From NCBI RefSeq assembly GCF_016862315.1, contig NZ_BOMS01000122.1, forward strand, positions 1 through 64,000: a stretch of DNA of 64,000 nt. Direction: 5' to 3'. The notes beneath the pieces were generated by a model. That model did not search any database and was not told the origin of the DNA. It saw only the letters and a list, made by a program, of their open reading frames with translations. Below, piece by piece: positions 9,128-17,665 of the stretch (the first letter of the stretch is position 1; each line of letters begins with the position of its first letter). The position numbers were made by a program, and so were the translations under genes. The DNA comes from Actinoplanes palleronii. Lineage in GTDB: Bacteria; Actinomycetota; Actinomycetes; Mycobacteriales; Micromonosporaceae.

Positions 9128-9185
9128 CCGCCGCGCCTCGGGGGTGAGGGCGGCGGTCGTCGGTGCGAACGATCGGGTGCGGCGA

Positions 9186-9647
9186 TCAGGCAGCGCGGCC
9201 CTCACGGACCTGCCGCGGCGCGCCGGCCTTGCCGGGCGCGGCGACCTTGCTGTAGAGCGAGACCGCGACCAGCAGCGTGCCGACCAGGTAGATGACGATC
9301 ACGGTGGAGATGCTGTGGCCGAAGAAGTTGGCGTCGGTGCGGATGGTGGCGAGCGAGTAGCTGCCGACCACCAGCAGGCCCCAGCCCACGAACTTGTCCA
9401 CCTCGACGTCGACGTTGCGGCCGACGGCCGTGCCGAGCAGCACCAGACCACCGGCGGCCAGCGAGACGATCGCACCGAGCAGGTTCGTGCTCTGGCCGAG
9501 GACCCGGTCGACCGGGTGACCGGTGATGCCCTCGCTCGCCGTGCCGATCAGGCCGAGGATGCCGTAGACCACCAGGTAGGCCCCGGAAGCGAAGCCCACC
9601 AGGCGGTAGATCGGCCGAAGCGGGTGATTGACCGGAATATGCGCCAT
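9186..9647 (-). CDS. DUF4383 family integral membrane protein
   Basis: 153 residues with four predicted membrane helices: GFASGAYLVVYGILGLIG, LLGAIVSLAAGGLVLLG, FVGWGLLVVGSYSLAT and ISTVIVIYLVGTLLVAVSLYS. The start HPLRPIYRLVG and a central D-x-x-x-F-x-GW segment fit the DUF4383 family of actinobacterial membrane proteins, whose function is unknown. The ATG at 9647 is chosen because GGAG lies 10 nt upstream; the TTG 15 bp earlier overlaps that site. It converges with the TetR gene. Confidence 0.78.
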   Translation of the reverse strand: MAHIPVNHPLRPIYRLVGFASGAYLVVYGILGLIGTASEGITGHPVDRVLGQSTNLLGAIVSLAAGGLVLLGTAVGRNVDVEVDKFVGWGLLVVGSYSLATIRTDANFFGHSISTVIVIYLVGTLLVAVSLYSKVAAPGKAGAPRQVREGRAA

Positions 9648-9726
9648 GCTGTCCGTCTCCAAGGTCAGGTGTTGTCTTTCCGATTCTCGCGTATCCGCGA
9701 CAAGCGGCGCAGGTACACCCCCCAGT

Positions 9727-11529
9727 TCAGTTTCCGGGCACCTGCTCGGCCAGTTCGAGCCAGGCCAGCTCGATCTGCTCCTGCTCCTGCTTGACCGCCT
9801 TGAGCTGGGATTCCAGCTCGACCAGCTTGTCGTAGTCGCTGCCGTGCTGGGCCAGCTGCTCGTTGATCTTGGCGGCCTTCTCGGTGAGCTTGGTCATCTG
9901 CCGCTCGAGACGGGACAGGTCCTTGCGGGCCTGCCGCAACTCGGCCTGGGAGAGACCCGGCCCGGTCGCGGCCGACCCGCCGCCGGACACGTAACCGGCG
10001 TCGCCGCCCATGATCGGGGTCTGCACCCGGGCCAGATATTCGTCGATGCCGCCCGGCAGGTGCACCAGCTTGCCGTCGCCGAACATCCCGTACGCCACGT
10101 CGGTGACCCGCTCGACCAGATAGCGGTCGTGACTGGCCACCACCATGGTGCCCGGCCACGAGTCGAGCAGGTCCTCCAGCGAGGCCAGGGTGTCGGTGTC
10201 CAGGTCGTTCGTCGGTTCGTCGAGCAGCAGCACGTTCGGCTCGGTGGCCAGCAGGCGCAGCATCTGCAGCCGGCGGCGCTCACCACCGGACAGGTCGCTG
10301 ACCGGCGTCCAGATCCGCTTGTCGGTGAAGCCGAACACCTCGGCGAGCTGACCGGCGGAGAGCTCCCGGTCGCCGAGCTGGACCCGCCGGGCGACCTCCT
10401 CGACCGCTTCCAGCAGGCGCAGGTGCCCGGGCAGCTCCTTGAGCTCCTGGGACAGGAACGCGGGCTTCACGGTGGAGCCGGTGATCAGCCGCCCGCCGTC
10501 CGGCTTGGTGACACCGGCCAGCAACCGCAGCAGGGTGGTCTTGCCGGCGCCGTTGGCGCCCAGGATCGCGATCCGGTCACCCGGGCCGACCTGCCAGGTC
10601 AGGTCCCGGAAGATCGGCTTGGGGCCGGCGTTCAGGGTGACCTGCTCGAGGTCGTAGACCTGCTTGCCGAGCCGGGTGGTGGCCAGCCGCTGCAGGCTGA
10701 CCGTGTCACGGGCCGGCGGCACGTCGGCGATCAGCTCGTTGGCCGCGTCGATCCGGAACTTGGGCTTGGACGTCCGGGCCGGCGGGCCCCGGCGCAGCCA
10801 GGCGATCTCCTTGCGGAGCAGGTTCTGCCGGCGGGCCTCGACGGTCGCGGCGACCCGCTGCCGCTCGGCGCGGGCCAGGATCCAGGCGGCGTACCCGCCC
10901 TCGTACATGTGCACCTGCTCGTCCACGACCTCCCAGGTCGCGGTGCAGACCTCGTCCAGGAACCAGCGGTCGTGGGTGACCACGACCAGCGCGCCCCGGC
11001 GGGTCAGCAGGTGCTTGGCGAGCCAGTCGACACCGGCCACGTCCAGATGGTTGGTGGGCTCGTCGAGGACCAGCAGGTCGCTCTCCCGGACCAGCAGCGC
11101 GGCGAGCGCGACCCGGCGGCGTTCGCCACCGGACATCGGCCCGACCGGGGTGTCCAGGCCGAGATAGCCCATGCCGAGGCCGTCGAGGATCAGGCGGACA
11201 CCGGAGTCACCGGCCCACTCGTGCTCGGCGCCCATGCCCTGCGGCAGCCAGGCGGTGCCGAGCACGACATCGCGCACGGTCGCCTCGGCGGCCAGGTTGA
11301 GTGTCTGCGGAAGGGTGGCGACCCGGAGGTCTCGGCGGTGCGTCACACGACCCGAGTCCGGCTCCTCGGATTTGGCGAGCATCCGCAGGAGGGTGGACTT
11401 GCCGGCCCCGTTCAGACCGACGATGCCCAAGCGGGCGTCGTCGTCCAAACCGAGCGAGACATCGGTGAGCAGCTGACCGGCGGCGCCGTAACCCTTGTTG
11501 ACCCGGTCCAGGTTGATGATATTGGCCAC
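9727..11529 (-). CDS. ABC-F family ATP-binding protein (Uup-like)
   Basis: 600 residues with two ABC domains and no membrane segment. First Walker A GLNGAGKST near residue 38, signature MSGGERRRVAL, Walker B LLVLDEPTNHLD. Second Walker A GANGAGKTT near 335, signature LSGGERRRLQM, Walker B VLLLDEPTNDLD. The linker between the domains includes WLRRGPPARTSKPKFRI. The last ~60 residues are a predicted coiled coil, as in Uup. ABC-F proteins act on the ribosome or on nucleic-acid structures rather than in transport. It begins 7 bp after the ispE stop, so it belongs to the rsmA-Uma2-ispE transcript. Confidence 0.93.
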   Translation of the reverse strand: MANIINLDRVNKGYGAAGQLLTDVSLGLDDDARLGIVGLNGAGKSTLLRMLAKSEEPDSGRVTHRRDLRVATLPQTLNLAAEATVRDVVLGTAWLPQGMGAEHEWAGDSGVRLILDGLGMGYLGLDTPVGPMSGGERRRVALAALLVRESDLLVLDEPTNHLDVAGVDWLAKHLLTRRGALVVVTHDRWFLDEVCTATWEVVDEQVHMYEGGYAAWILARAERQRVAATVEARRQNLLRKEIAWLRRGPPARTSKPKFRIDAANELIADVPPARDTVSLQRLATTRLGKQVYDLEQVTLNAGPKPIFRDLTWQVGPGDRIAILGANGAGKTTLLRLLAGVTKPDGGRLITGSTVKPAFLSQELKELPGHLRLLEAVEEVARRVQLGDRELSAGQLAEVFGFTDKRIWTPVSDLSGGERRRLQMLRLLATEPNVLLLDEPTNDLDTDTLASLEDLLDSWPGTMVVASHDRYLVERVTDVAYGMFGDGKLVHLPGGIDEYLARVQTPIMGGDAGYVSGGGSAATGPGLSQAELRQARKDLSRLERQMTKLTEKAAKINEQLAQHGSDYDKLVELESQLKAVKQEQEQIELAWLELAEQVPGN

Positions 11530-11536
11530 GATGGCT

Positions 11537-12484
11537 CTAGATTACCCGCGCGCCGGGCTGCGGGCCGCGCGCGGTGACCACCGTCCGGCAGACCCCGGCC
11601 GCGGTCAGCCCCTCGGCGACCTCCTGCGCGTGCGCCGCGTCGGCCGCCAGGAAGACACAGGTCGGGCCGGAACCGGAGACCAGACCGGTGATGGCGCCCG
11701 CCTCGGTGCCGGCCTTGAGCACGTCGGCGAGCTGCGGGCGCAGCGACAGCGCGGCCGGCTGCAGGTCGTTGCCGAGGGCCGCGCCGAGCACCTCCGGGTT
11801 GCGCTGGCGCAGCGCGGACATCAGAGAGTCCGCGTTCTCCAGCGCGGGAGGCGGCCAGGAGCCGGCCCGCAGGGTGTCCAGCTCGCGGTAGACCGCCGGG
11901 GTGGAGAGCCCGCCGTCGGCGATCGCCACCACCCAGTGCCAGATGGTCGGCCGGGCCAGGATCGGGCTGACCGCCTCGCCGTGCCCGGTGCCCAGCGCGG
12001 TGCCGCCGTGCAGCAGGAACGGCACGTCCGAGCCGAGCTGCGCGCCGACCTCGGCCAGCTCGTCACGGGACATCCCGAGACCCCAGAGCAGATCGCAGGC
12101 GATCAGCGTCGCCGCGGCGTCCGCGCTGCCTCCGGCCAGGCCGCCGGCCAACGGGATCACTTTTTTCAGATGCAACCTGGCGTACGCCGGGACACGCGCC
12201 CGGGCGGCCAGCGCGCGGGCGGCCCGCATGATCAGGTTGGTCTCGTCGAGCAGCAGCTCGCCGGTGCCCTCGCCCTCCATGGTCAGCGTGAGGGTGTCGC
12301 CGTGCCGGGCGGTGATCTCGTCGAACAGGCTGATCGCGTGGTAGACGGTGTTCAGCTCGTGATAGCCGTCCATCCGCAGCGGGCCGACGCCGAGGTGCAG
12401 GTTGATCTTCGCGGGCACCCGGACCTTGACCGGGCCGATGTGCGGACGCGGCTCGTCGTCGTCCGGTCCCCAGGCCTCGGTCAC
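11537..12484 (-). CDS. ispE: 4-diphosphocytidyl-2-C-methyl-D-erythritol kinase
   Basis: 315 residues, GHMP kinase family. It phosphorylates CDP-methylerythritol in the MEP pathway to isoprenoids. Motifs: VPAKINLHLGVGPLRMDGYHEL at the N-terminus (after a short acidic extension), the ATP loop PLAGGLAGGSADAAAT, and the third GHMP motif TGLVSGSGPTCVFL. Its start overlaps the Uma2 gene stop by 4 bp (ATGA). In mycobacteria and Streptomyces ispE directly follows rsmA; here one gene intervenes. Confidence 0.96.
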   Translation of the reverse strand: MTEAWGPDDDEPRPHIGPVKVRVPAKINLHLGVGPLRMDGYHELNTVYHAISLFDEITARHGDTLTLTMEGEGTGELLLDETNLIMRAARALAARARVPAYARLHLKKVIPLAGGLAGGSADAAATLIACDLLWGLGMSRDELAEVGAQLGSDVPFLLHGGTALGTGHGEAVSPILARPTIWHWVVAIADGGLSTPAVYRELDTLRAGSWPPPALENADSLMSALRQRNPEVLGAALGNDLQPAALSLRPQLADVLKAGTEAGAITGLVSGSGPTCVFLAADAAHAQEVAEGLTAAGVCRTVVTARGPQPGARVI

Positions 12485-13056
12485 GGAGCGAGTTCCCGAA
12501 TCGGCAACCGGATCTCGAACGGCTTCTCCAGCACCAGTTCGTCATTCGCGTCCGCGACCAGCTCGTAGCGACCATCGACGAGGTCATAGGCGAAGACGTG
12601 CACGGGATTCAACTCGATGCGCCAGAAATGCTGAATTCCGGCGGCGGCGTAGACGCCTGGTTTCTCCAGTCGATCACGCCGCTTGGTCCCGGGCGAAACG
12701 ATCTCGACGGCGACGACGACCTGATCAGGCGAGAAGTAGTGACGATCGGGGTCGACCGGACCGTGCAGGATCAGCACATCCGGTTCGAGGGTGCTGGTGT
12801 AGTCGACCGCCACCCCCACCGCCATCTGCGGCTCGAAGCCTTTCGGCACGTGTCGCTCCAACCAGCTCGCCAGTCTCCAGTTGAGCTTCTGGTGACGGGC
12901 GGAGGGCGAAGGAACCACTATCAAGACTCCATCCGACAGCTCCACGCGAGGCGCCTCATCAGGCAGGGCGAGGACGTCTTCGATCGTGTATCCAGCTTTT
13001 CGCTGCTTGACAAGGTCAGGAGCCCACACGACTTCACCGATCGGTTCAGCGGTCAT
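12481..13056 (-). CDS. Uma2 family (DUF820) restriction-endonuclease-like protein
   Basis: 191 residues with the PD-(D/E)XK-like core of the Uma2 family: a TIEDVLALPDEAPRVELSDGVLIV N-terminus, the active-site Asp in LEPDVLIL (near 115) and the E...K pair in VAVEIVSPGTKRRDR (near 140). The GxxHFWRI strand follows. The family is abundant in actinobacteria and cyanobacteria, often in many copies, with no settled role. It overlaps rsmA and ispE by exactly 4 bp on each side, so it is translated as part of a housekeeping operon. By eye its base composition is less GC-rich than its neighbours, which suggests acquisition. Confidence 0.88.
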   Translation of the reverse strand: MTAEPIGEVVWAPDLVKQRKAGYTIEDVLALPDEAPRVELSDGVLIVVPSPSARHQKLNWRLASWLERHVPKGFEPQMAVGVAVDYTSTLEPDVLILHGPVDPDRHYFSPDQVVVAVEIVSPGTKRRDRLEKPGVYAAAGIQHFWRIELNPVHVFAYDLVDGRYELVADANDELVLEKPFEIRLPIRELAP

Positions 13057-13940
13057 GAGTCCACCTCCTCGGGCTGTGCGCCGGACGGGCTGAGCTTACC
13101 GCCGTACCCTGACGTTTTCGCCGCCGCGGCGATCGCGACGAACTCCTCCACGGTCAGCATCTCGCCGCGGACCTGCGGGCTGATCCCGGCCGCGACCAGC
13201 ACGTCCTCGGCCTTGCCCGGCCCGCCGGCCCACCCGGCGAGCGCGGCCCGCAGGGTCTTGCGGCGCTGCGCGAACGCCGCGTCGATCACCCGGAACACGT
13301 CGGCCCGCTCCGCGCCGGTCGGCGGCTCGCGGCGGGTGAACGCGACAAGCCCGGAGTCCACGTTGGGCACCGGCCAGAACACCGCGGGCGGCACCTTCCC
13401 GGCCGACTTGGCCTGGGCGTACCAGGCCAGCTTGACCGACGGCACGCCGTACACCTTGGAACCCGGACCGGCGACCAGCCGGTCGGCGACCTCCTTCTGC
13501 ACCATCACCAGGCCGCTGCGCAGCGTCGGCAGCTCGGCGAGCAGGTGCAGGACCACCGGGACGGCCACGTTGTAGGGCAGGTTCGCGACCAGCGCGGTCG
13601 GCGCCGGGTCGAACCGGTCGCCGGTGACCCGGAGCGCGTCGGCCGCGTGCACGGTGAGGTGCGCGGCGGTGACGGTCGCCGGCAGCGCGGCGGCCAGGAC
13701 CGGGTCGATCTCGACGGCGTGCACGTGCCGGACCGCGGCGGCCAGGCCCAGGGTCAGCGAGCCGAGCCCGGGCCCGACCTCCAGCGCGACGTCGTCCGGG
13801 CGCAGGGCCGCGGCGGCCACGATCCGCCGGATGGTGTTCGGGTCGTGCAGGAAGTTCTGGCCGAGCTTCTTGGTCGGCGCGACGCCCAGGCGTGCGGCGA
13901 GTTCCCGGATCTCCGCCGGGCCGAGGAGTCCGTCAGCCAT
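13053..13940 (-). CDS. rsmA: 16S rRNA (adenine1518-N6/adenine1519-N6)-dimethyltransferase
   Basis: 295 residues, KsgA family. It dimethylates two adenines in the 3'-terminal helix of 16S rRNA. Motifs: KKLGQNFLHDPNTIRRIV, the SAM-binding ALEVGPGLGSLTLGLAA, the VHAVEIDP acidic loop and the catalytic NLPYNVAVPVV. The C-terminal helical region RRKTLRAAL is also clear. The start ATG is 77 bp after the tatD stop on the same strand; the stop overlaps the Uma2 start (ATGA). Confidence 0.96.
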   Translation of the reverse strand: MADGLLGPAEIRELAARLGVAPTKKLGQNFLHDPNTIRRIVAAAALRPDDVALEVGPGLGSLTLGLAAAVRHVHAVEIDPVLAAALPATVTAAHLTVHAADALRVTGDRFDPAPTALVANLPYNVAVPVVLHLLAELPTLRSGLVMVQKEVADRLVAGPGSKVYGVPSVKLAWYAQAKSAGKVPPAVFWPVPNVDSGLVAFTRREPPTGAERADVFRVIDAAFAQRRKTLRAALAGWAGGPGKAEDVLVAAGISPQVRGEMLTVEEFVAIAAAAKTSGYGGKLSPSGAQPEEVDS

Positions 13941-14017
13941 AGGAGCAGCCTAGGAGGCCGGTCACCGGCCGGACCCGGCGGGCACACCCGGCCCCGTGCG
14001 GCGCTCGCCGGCGGGGC

Positions 14018-14935
14018 TCACCTCCAGGGACCGAAGACCCGCTCCCCGGTGGCCGAGATGGTCGCGCACAGCTCGTCCACGTCGATGTCGCGGGCCGCCG
14101 CCAGGGCCCGCACGGTGATCGGGATCAGGTAGGACGCGTTGGGCCGGCCGCGGTGCGGGGCCGGGGTCAGGTACGGCGCGTCGGTCTCCACCATCATCAG
14201 CTCGGGCGGGGTGATCGCGGCCGCCGCGCGCAGGTTCGCCGCGCTGCCGAAGGTGATCGTCCCGGCGAAGCTGAGGTGGTAGCCCCGGCGCACGCACTCG
14301 GCGGCGAACTCGGCGTCGCCGGAGAAGCAGTGCAGCACCACGGTGTCCGGCGCGCCCTCGTCGTCGAGGATCCGCAGCACGTCGGCGTGCGCCTCCCGGT
14401 CGTGGATGATCAGCGCTTTGCCGTGCCGCTTGGCGATCGCGATGTGCGCCCGGAAACTCGTCTCCTGCGCGGACCGGCCGTCGTCACCCGTACGAAAAGT
14501 GTCCATCCCGGTCTCGCCGACGCCCCGGACCCGCGGCTGGGCCGCGAGCGCCTCGATCTCGCGCAACGCCTCGTCGAGATCGGCGAGCCGGGGCGCCTCG
14601 TTGGGATGCAGGGCCACCGCGGCCAGCACCGCGTCGTTCCGGCCGGCCAGCTCGGCGCCCCACCGCGACGAGTCCACATCGACACCGACCTGGACCAGCC
14701 GGTCGACACCGTTCTTGGCGGCCGCGGCGATCAGCGCCTCGACCGGGTCACCGGTGGCGCCGCCGGGGACACCGGCCTCCTGCACGGTCAGATCGAGGTG
14801 GGTGTGGCTGTCGAAGACCGGCACGGCCAGCGGTTCCGGCGCGGGCGGGAACTCGCCGGCCCGGCGGGCGGCCTTCGCCCGGCGCTTCTCGGACGGCGTC
14901 GGCGACGTGGGGGGTGTCGATGGCATGTGAGACAT
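14018..14935 (-). CDS. tatD: TatD family metal-dependent hydrolase (deoxyribonuclease)
   Basis: About 305 residues from the ATG at 14935 (a second ATG is at 14926). TIM-barrel metallohydrolase signatures: FDSHTHLDL, AVALHPNEAPRL, GVGETGMDTF, IIHDREAHADVL, VLHCFSGD and ETDAPYLTP. A basic, Pro-rich extension of ~35 residues precedes the core. The reading frame stays open far upstream of 14935, but that part is antisense to a clear plus-strand gene and is not coding. The metG-tatD-rsmA-ispE order is conserved in actinobacteria, although two genes separate metG from tatD here. Confidence 0.93.
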   Translation of the reverse strand: MSHMPSTPPTSPTPSEKRRAKAARRAGEFPPAPEPLAVPVFDSHTHLDLTVQEAGVPGGATGDPVEALIAAAAKNGVDRLVQVGVDVDSSRWGAELAGRNDAVLAAVALHPNEAPRLADLDEALREIEALAAQPRVRGVGETGMDTFRTGDDGRSAQETSFRAHIAIAKRHGKALIIHDREAHADVLRILDDEGAPDTVVLHCFSGDAEFAAECVRRGYHLSFAGTITFGSAANLRAAAAITPPELMMVETDAPYLTPAPHRGRPNASYLIPITVRALAAARDIDVDELCATISATGERVFGPWR

Positions 14936-15004
14936 TCTGCACGGCACCTGTACCGGTAACCGCATGTTCATCCGATATCCACCATCGTCACTTAAGTTCC
15001 GGCC

Positions 15005-16039
15005 GTGACCGTGACCGGTGAGGACAGCCAGTTGGGCGCCGACCCGCTCGACCCGCCCCTGATGGCACCGTTGCGCCGCGACCTGACCTGGCAGCACGTG
15101 CAGTCGATGAGTCAGTCCGCGGTGTATCGCGACGATGCGACGATGCGCCGGATCCGGGAGACCGCGATCGTCCGGCGCGGCACCCGGATGACCAAGATCT
15201 TGTCGCCGGCCCAGGTCGCCGGGCATCTCGGCGGCTGGCTTCCGTACGGCTTCTGCTACCGGGCCTGCGACATCGCCCACCTGACCGATCCGGAGCAGCT
15301 CAACCTGCTGCGCACCGACGGCGCGGTGGACGGCCGGGTGGCGTACGGGCTGCGCTGGCGGGCCACCGACCCGATGGACTTCGAGCTGCCCGCCGATCCC
15401 GGTCAGCCGGGACTGGCCGCGCTGCCGGCACACTCCCGGATCGGCGCGATGGTGCTGGGCACCGGGTTCACGCCGAGCACCGACGAGCTGATCCCGGAGT
15501 ACATCACCGCCGGGTTCGCCGACCTGCCGCTGCCGGGCAACGCCCAGCTGATCGCGTACGCCCCGGGCGGTGACGAGGTGGTGCTCTACACGTACCAGCC
15601 GGAGCAGCACGGGTGGCTGCGGCTGGCCGGTCCCCGCTGGCGCGGCCTGCTGGACGAGCTGCCCGGGGTGAGCCCGGACCGGGAGTACGTGCCGTGCACC
15701 GCGGCCGGCACCGCCCGCCTGGTCGGCACGATCGACGGCAAGGAGTACGAGGCGGTCGCCGACCCGCCCAACGAGTTCCGGGTCCGGGCGCTGACCCGCG
15801 CCGCCCGTTACTCGGTGCAGACCCTGAGCCGCCGGGCCGAGCAGGCGCTGTGGCGCGGGGTGCCGTGCTGGGTGCTGCAGCGGGACGAGACCTGGGCCCG
15901 GCTGCGGCTGCTGCGCCCGGACGTGGACGCGCTCAGCGCGACCGGGGCCCGCTGCTACGAGCGCGGGGTGTACGAGGCGTGGGCGCCGGTGGACGAGCTG
16001 GCCGACCACCACATCTCGGATCTCGCGTACCAGCTCTGA
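15005..16039 (+). CDS. Conserved actinobacterial protein of unknown function
   Basis: 344 residues, GTG start, soluble, no signal peptide or membrane segment. I do not recognise a named domain. Features: an N-terminal RDLTWQHVQSMSQSAVYRDD stretch, several Trp- and Tyr-rich segments, WRATDPMDFELPADPG, and a C-terminal ARCYERGVYEAWAPVDEL. The composition resembles a two-domain globular protein that may bind a nucleotide or sugar, but nothing seen proves this. It is divergent from tatD and ends at a strong bidirectional terminator. Coding is supported by third-position GC and a clean, well-bounded frame. Confidence 0.8.
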   Translation: MTVTGEDSQLGADPLDPPLMAPLRRDLTWQHVQSMSQSAVYRDDATMRRIRETAIVRRGTRMTKILSPAQVAGHLGGWLPYGFCYRACDIAHLTDPEQLNLLRTDGAVDGRVAYGLRWRATDPMDFELPADPGQPGLAALPAHSRIGAMVLGTGFTPSTDELIPEYITAGFADLPLPGNAQLIAYAPGGDEVVLYTYQPEQHGWLRLAGPRWRGLLDELPGVSPDREYVPCTAAGTARLVGTIDGKEYEAVADPPNEFRVRALTRAARYSVQTLSRRAEQALWRGVPCWVLQRDETWARLRLLRPDVDALSATGARCYERGVYEAWAPVDELADHHISDLAYQL

Positions 16040-16048
16040 GACACACGA

Positions 16049-16078
16049 AAGCGGGGCCGGATCGCTCCGGCCCCGCTT
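16049..16078. terminator. Bidirectional intrinsic terminator
   Basis: A perfect 12-bp stem, AAGCGGGGCCGG/CCGGCCCCGCTT, with the 6-nt loop ATCGCT. A-rich sequence lies on the left and T-rich on the right. It sits between two convergent genes and can serve both. Confidence 0.88.
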
Positions 16079-16097
16079 CTCGTTGTCCTACGGAAGA

Positions 16098-17387
16098 TCA
16101 GCTACGGGTGATCTTCGCTTCGATGTACTTCCAGCCGCTCCGCTTGGTGGACCAGTCCTCGGCCCTCGCGGCCGGCCAGAAGAGGCCCTTCTTCAGGCCC
16201 GCAGGGACCTTGAACTTCCACTTGCCGTTCGCGGCGACGGGGGCCTGCCACGAGTAGCAGACGTCGTTGAAGGTGTCGTTGTTGACCTTCTGCCACTTCT
16301 TGTTGATGTTGAGGCAGTAGTCCTGGCCGTTGCTGTAGTTCTCCAGGGAGACCCACACGACCCGGACGCCGGAGCCCTTGTCCGAGGCGGTGCCGGTGAC
16401 GTACTTCCACGCCGACAGCTTGGTGGAGTTCTTCGGCTTGGTGACCGTGACCTTCGGCCCCCAGGCGTCATTCTTCACGGAGACACCGGCGCCGGAGAAC
16501 CAGGCGCTGTAGCCGTTCGCGTTCCGGTACTTGACCTTGGCGGGGCGCTTACCGGTGATGACCCGGCCGGTCACGCAGTCCTTCCAGAGGAACATCTTGA
16601 TGACCTTGGCCTTGCCGGTCCACTTGAACTCGTAGCCGGGGCAGTTGTCACCGTTCTCAACCAGCACGTACTGGGTGCCGGCCGGGACGGCCTTGACCGT
16701 GACGTAGTAGCGCTGACCGCTCCACACGCTGGTCTTGCTGTTCACCAGCTTGGTCGCGGCGTTCGACACCTTGACGGTCTTCTTGATGTCGCTGAACTTG
16801 CCGGCCTTGTCGGTGAGCCGCTCGACAAGCGTGAAGGTGCCGGGCTTGTTGTAGTTGTGCTGAACGACGGTCTGCGAGGCCGTGAGCGTGAGCAGGCCAG
16901 TGCCGTCGCCCCAGTTGACAGTCCGCTTGATCTGCGCGTCGGGGGTGACGTTGTCACTGAAGTCCGCGGAGGTCTGGGTGAACTTGACGAACTGACCGGT
17001 CCAGATCGAGGTTGCCGACAGCTTGTAGGCACCCTTCGGCGGGATCGTGTCCGGCGCCGGGGTGCTCACGCTCGGGCTGACGCTCGGGCTCGTGGCCGGG
17101 GTGCTCGGCTCGACGGAGGTGCTGTCGCTCGGCGCGGGCTCGACGGAGGTGCTGTCGCTCGGCGCCGGCTCGGAGGAGGCGCTGTCACTCGGCGCCGGCT
17201 CGGAGGTGACGCTGTCGCTCGGCGACGGCTCGGCGGAAGCGGTCGGCTCGCCGCTTTCCTCGACGGCGATCGCGGCACGCACGGGAGAGCTACCGGCGAA
17301 GGCCGGCGAGGCGGCGACGGCGCCACCGGCAGCCAGCGCACCGCCGACGATGGCCGCGAGCAGCGGCCGGGCCAGACGTGGTTTCAA
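16098..17387 (-). CDS. Secreted protein with Ser/Pro/Glu repeat linker and PKD-like domain
   Basis: 429 residues. A Sec signal peptide (MKPRLARPLLAAIVGGALAAGG, cleavage near ASPAFA-GSS) is followed by a low-complexity linker (residues ~45-110) built of EPAPSDSxS decapeptides. A PKD-like beta domain (VNWGDGTGLLTL, HNYNKPGTFTLVERLTD) comes next. The C-terminal ~230 residues are Lys-, Tyr- and Trp-rich, with single Cys residues spaced to form extracellular disulfides and no recognised catalytic motif. It is likely a cell-wall or extracellular-matrix binding protein. Its AT-rich codons for Lys and Asn contrast with most neighbours. It separates metG from tatD, which are usually adjacent. Confidence 0.82.
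   Translation of the reverse strand: MKPRLARPLLAAIVGGALAAGGAVAASPAFAGSSPVRAAIAVEESGEPTASAEPSPSDSVTSEPAPSDSASSEPAPSDSTSVEPAPSDSTSVEPSTPATSPSVSPSVSTPAPDTIPPKGAYKLSATSIWTGQFVKFTQTSADFSDNVTPDAQIKRTVNWGDGTGLLTLTASQTVVQHNYNKPGTFTLVERLTDKAGKFSDIKKTVKVSNAATKLVNSKTSVWSGQRYYVTVKAVPAGTQYVLVENGDNCPGYEFKWTGKAKVIKMFLWKDCVTGRVITGKRPAKVKYRNANGYSAWFSGAGVSVKNDAWGPKVTVTKPKNSTKLSAWKYVTGTASDKGSGVRVVWVSLENYSNGQDYCLNINKKWQKVNNDTFNDVCYSWQAPVAANGKWKFKVPAGLKKGLFWPAARAEDWSTKRSGWKYIEAKITRS
17107..17226. repeat. 30-bp tandem repeat, four copies, inside the secreted protein gene
   Basis: Four consecutive 30-bp units starting GGCTCGACGGAGGTG, at 17107, 17137, 17167 and 17197. The first two are nearly identical and the last two diverge. 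They encode the Ser/Pro/Glu decapeptide linker and could change copy number by slippage without shifting frame. Confidence 0.9.
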
Positions 17388-17500
17388 GGGAATTCCAGTC
17401 CTTCGAGGGGTAAGAAAACCACATGAAGGGCAATGTTGGACGATGCGGACTACGTCAGGACGTACCCGTATCGACAGAACGCCAACGTTCCCCCGTGGCA

Positions 17501-17538
17501 GCGATCAATGTAGCCGGTCGACACGACCGCGATCAATG
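17501..17538. promoter_or_regulatory. Direct repeats flanking a short palindrome upstream of the secreted protein gene
   Basis: GCGATCAATG occurs at 17501-17510 and 17529-17538 (28-bp spacing) and brackets the inverted repeat CGGTCG-ACA-CGACCG at 17515-17529. The element is 115-150 bp upstream of the secreted protein start on the minus strand, and beyond the metG terminator. Operator function is a guess. Confidence 0.35.
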
Positions 17539-17625
17539 CCGTTTTGATCAGCCCGCAGTGCGGTAGGGCACAACTGTCAGGAAACCGGGGAATGGACACC
17601 CGGGCGTCAGCTCCCGGTCACGAAA

Positions 17626-17648
17626 AAGGCCCGGCAGAGCCGGGCCTT
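17626..17648 (-). terminator. metG terminator
   Basis: A perfect 10-bp stem, AAGGCCCGGC/GCCGGGCCTT, with a 3-nt loop. On the minus strand it is followed by TTT. It lies 18 bp after the metG stop codon. Confidence 0.88.
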
Positions 17649-17665
17649 CTCGGTGGAACGCGGGG

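Noticed and set aside
14936..16012. Upstream extension of tatD
   Set aside because: The frame stays open but is antisense to a well-bounded plus-strand gene, and TatD homologues begin near the 14935 ATG.
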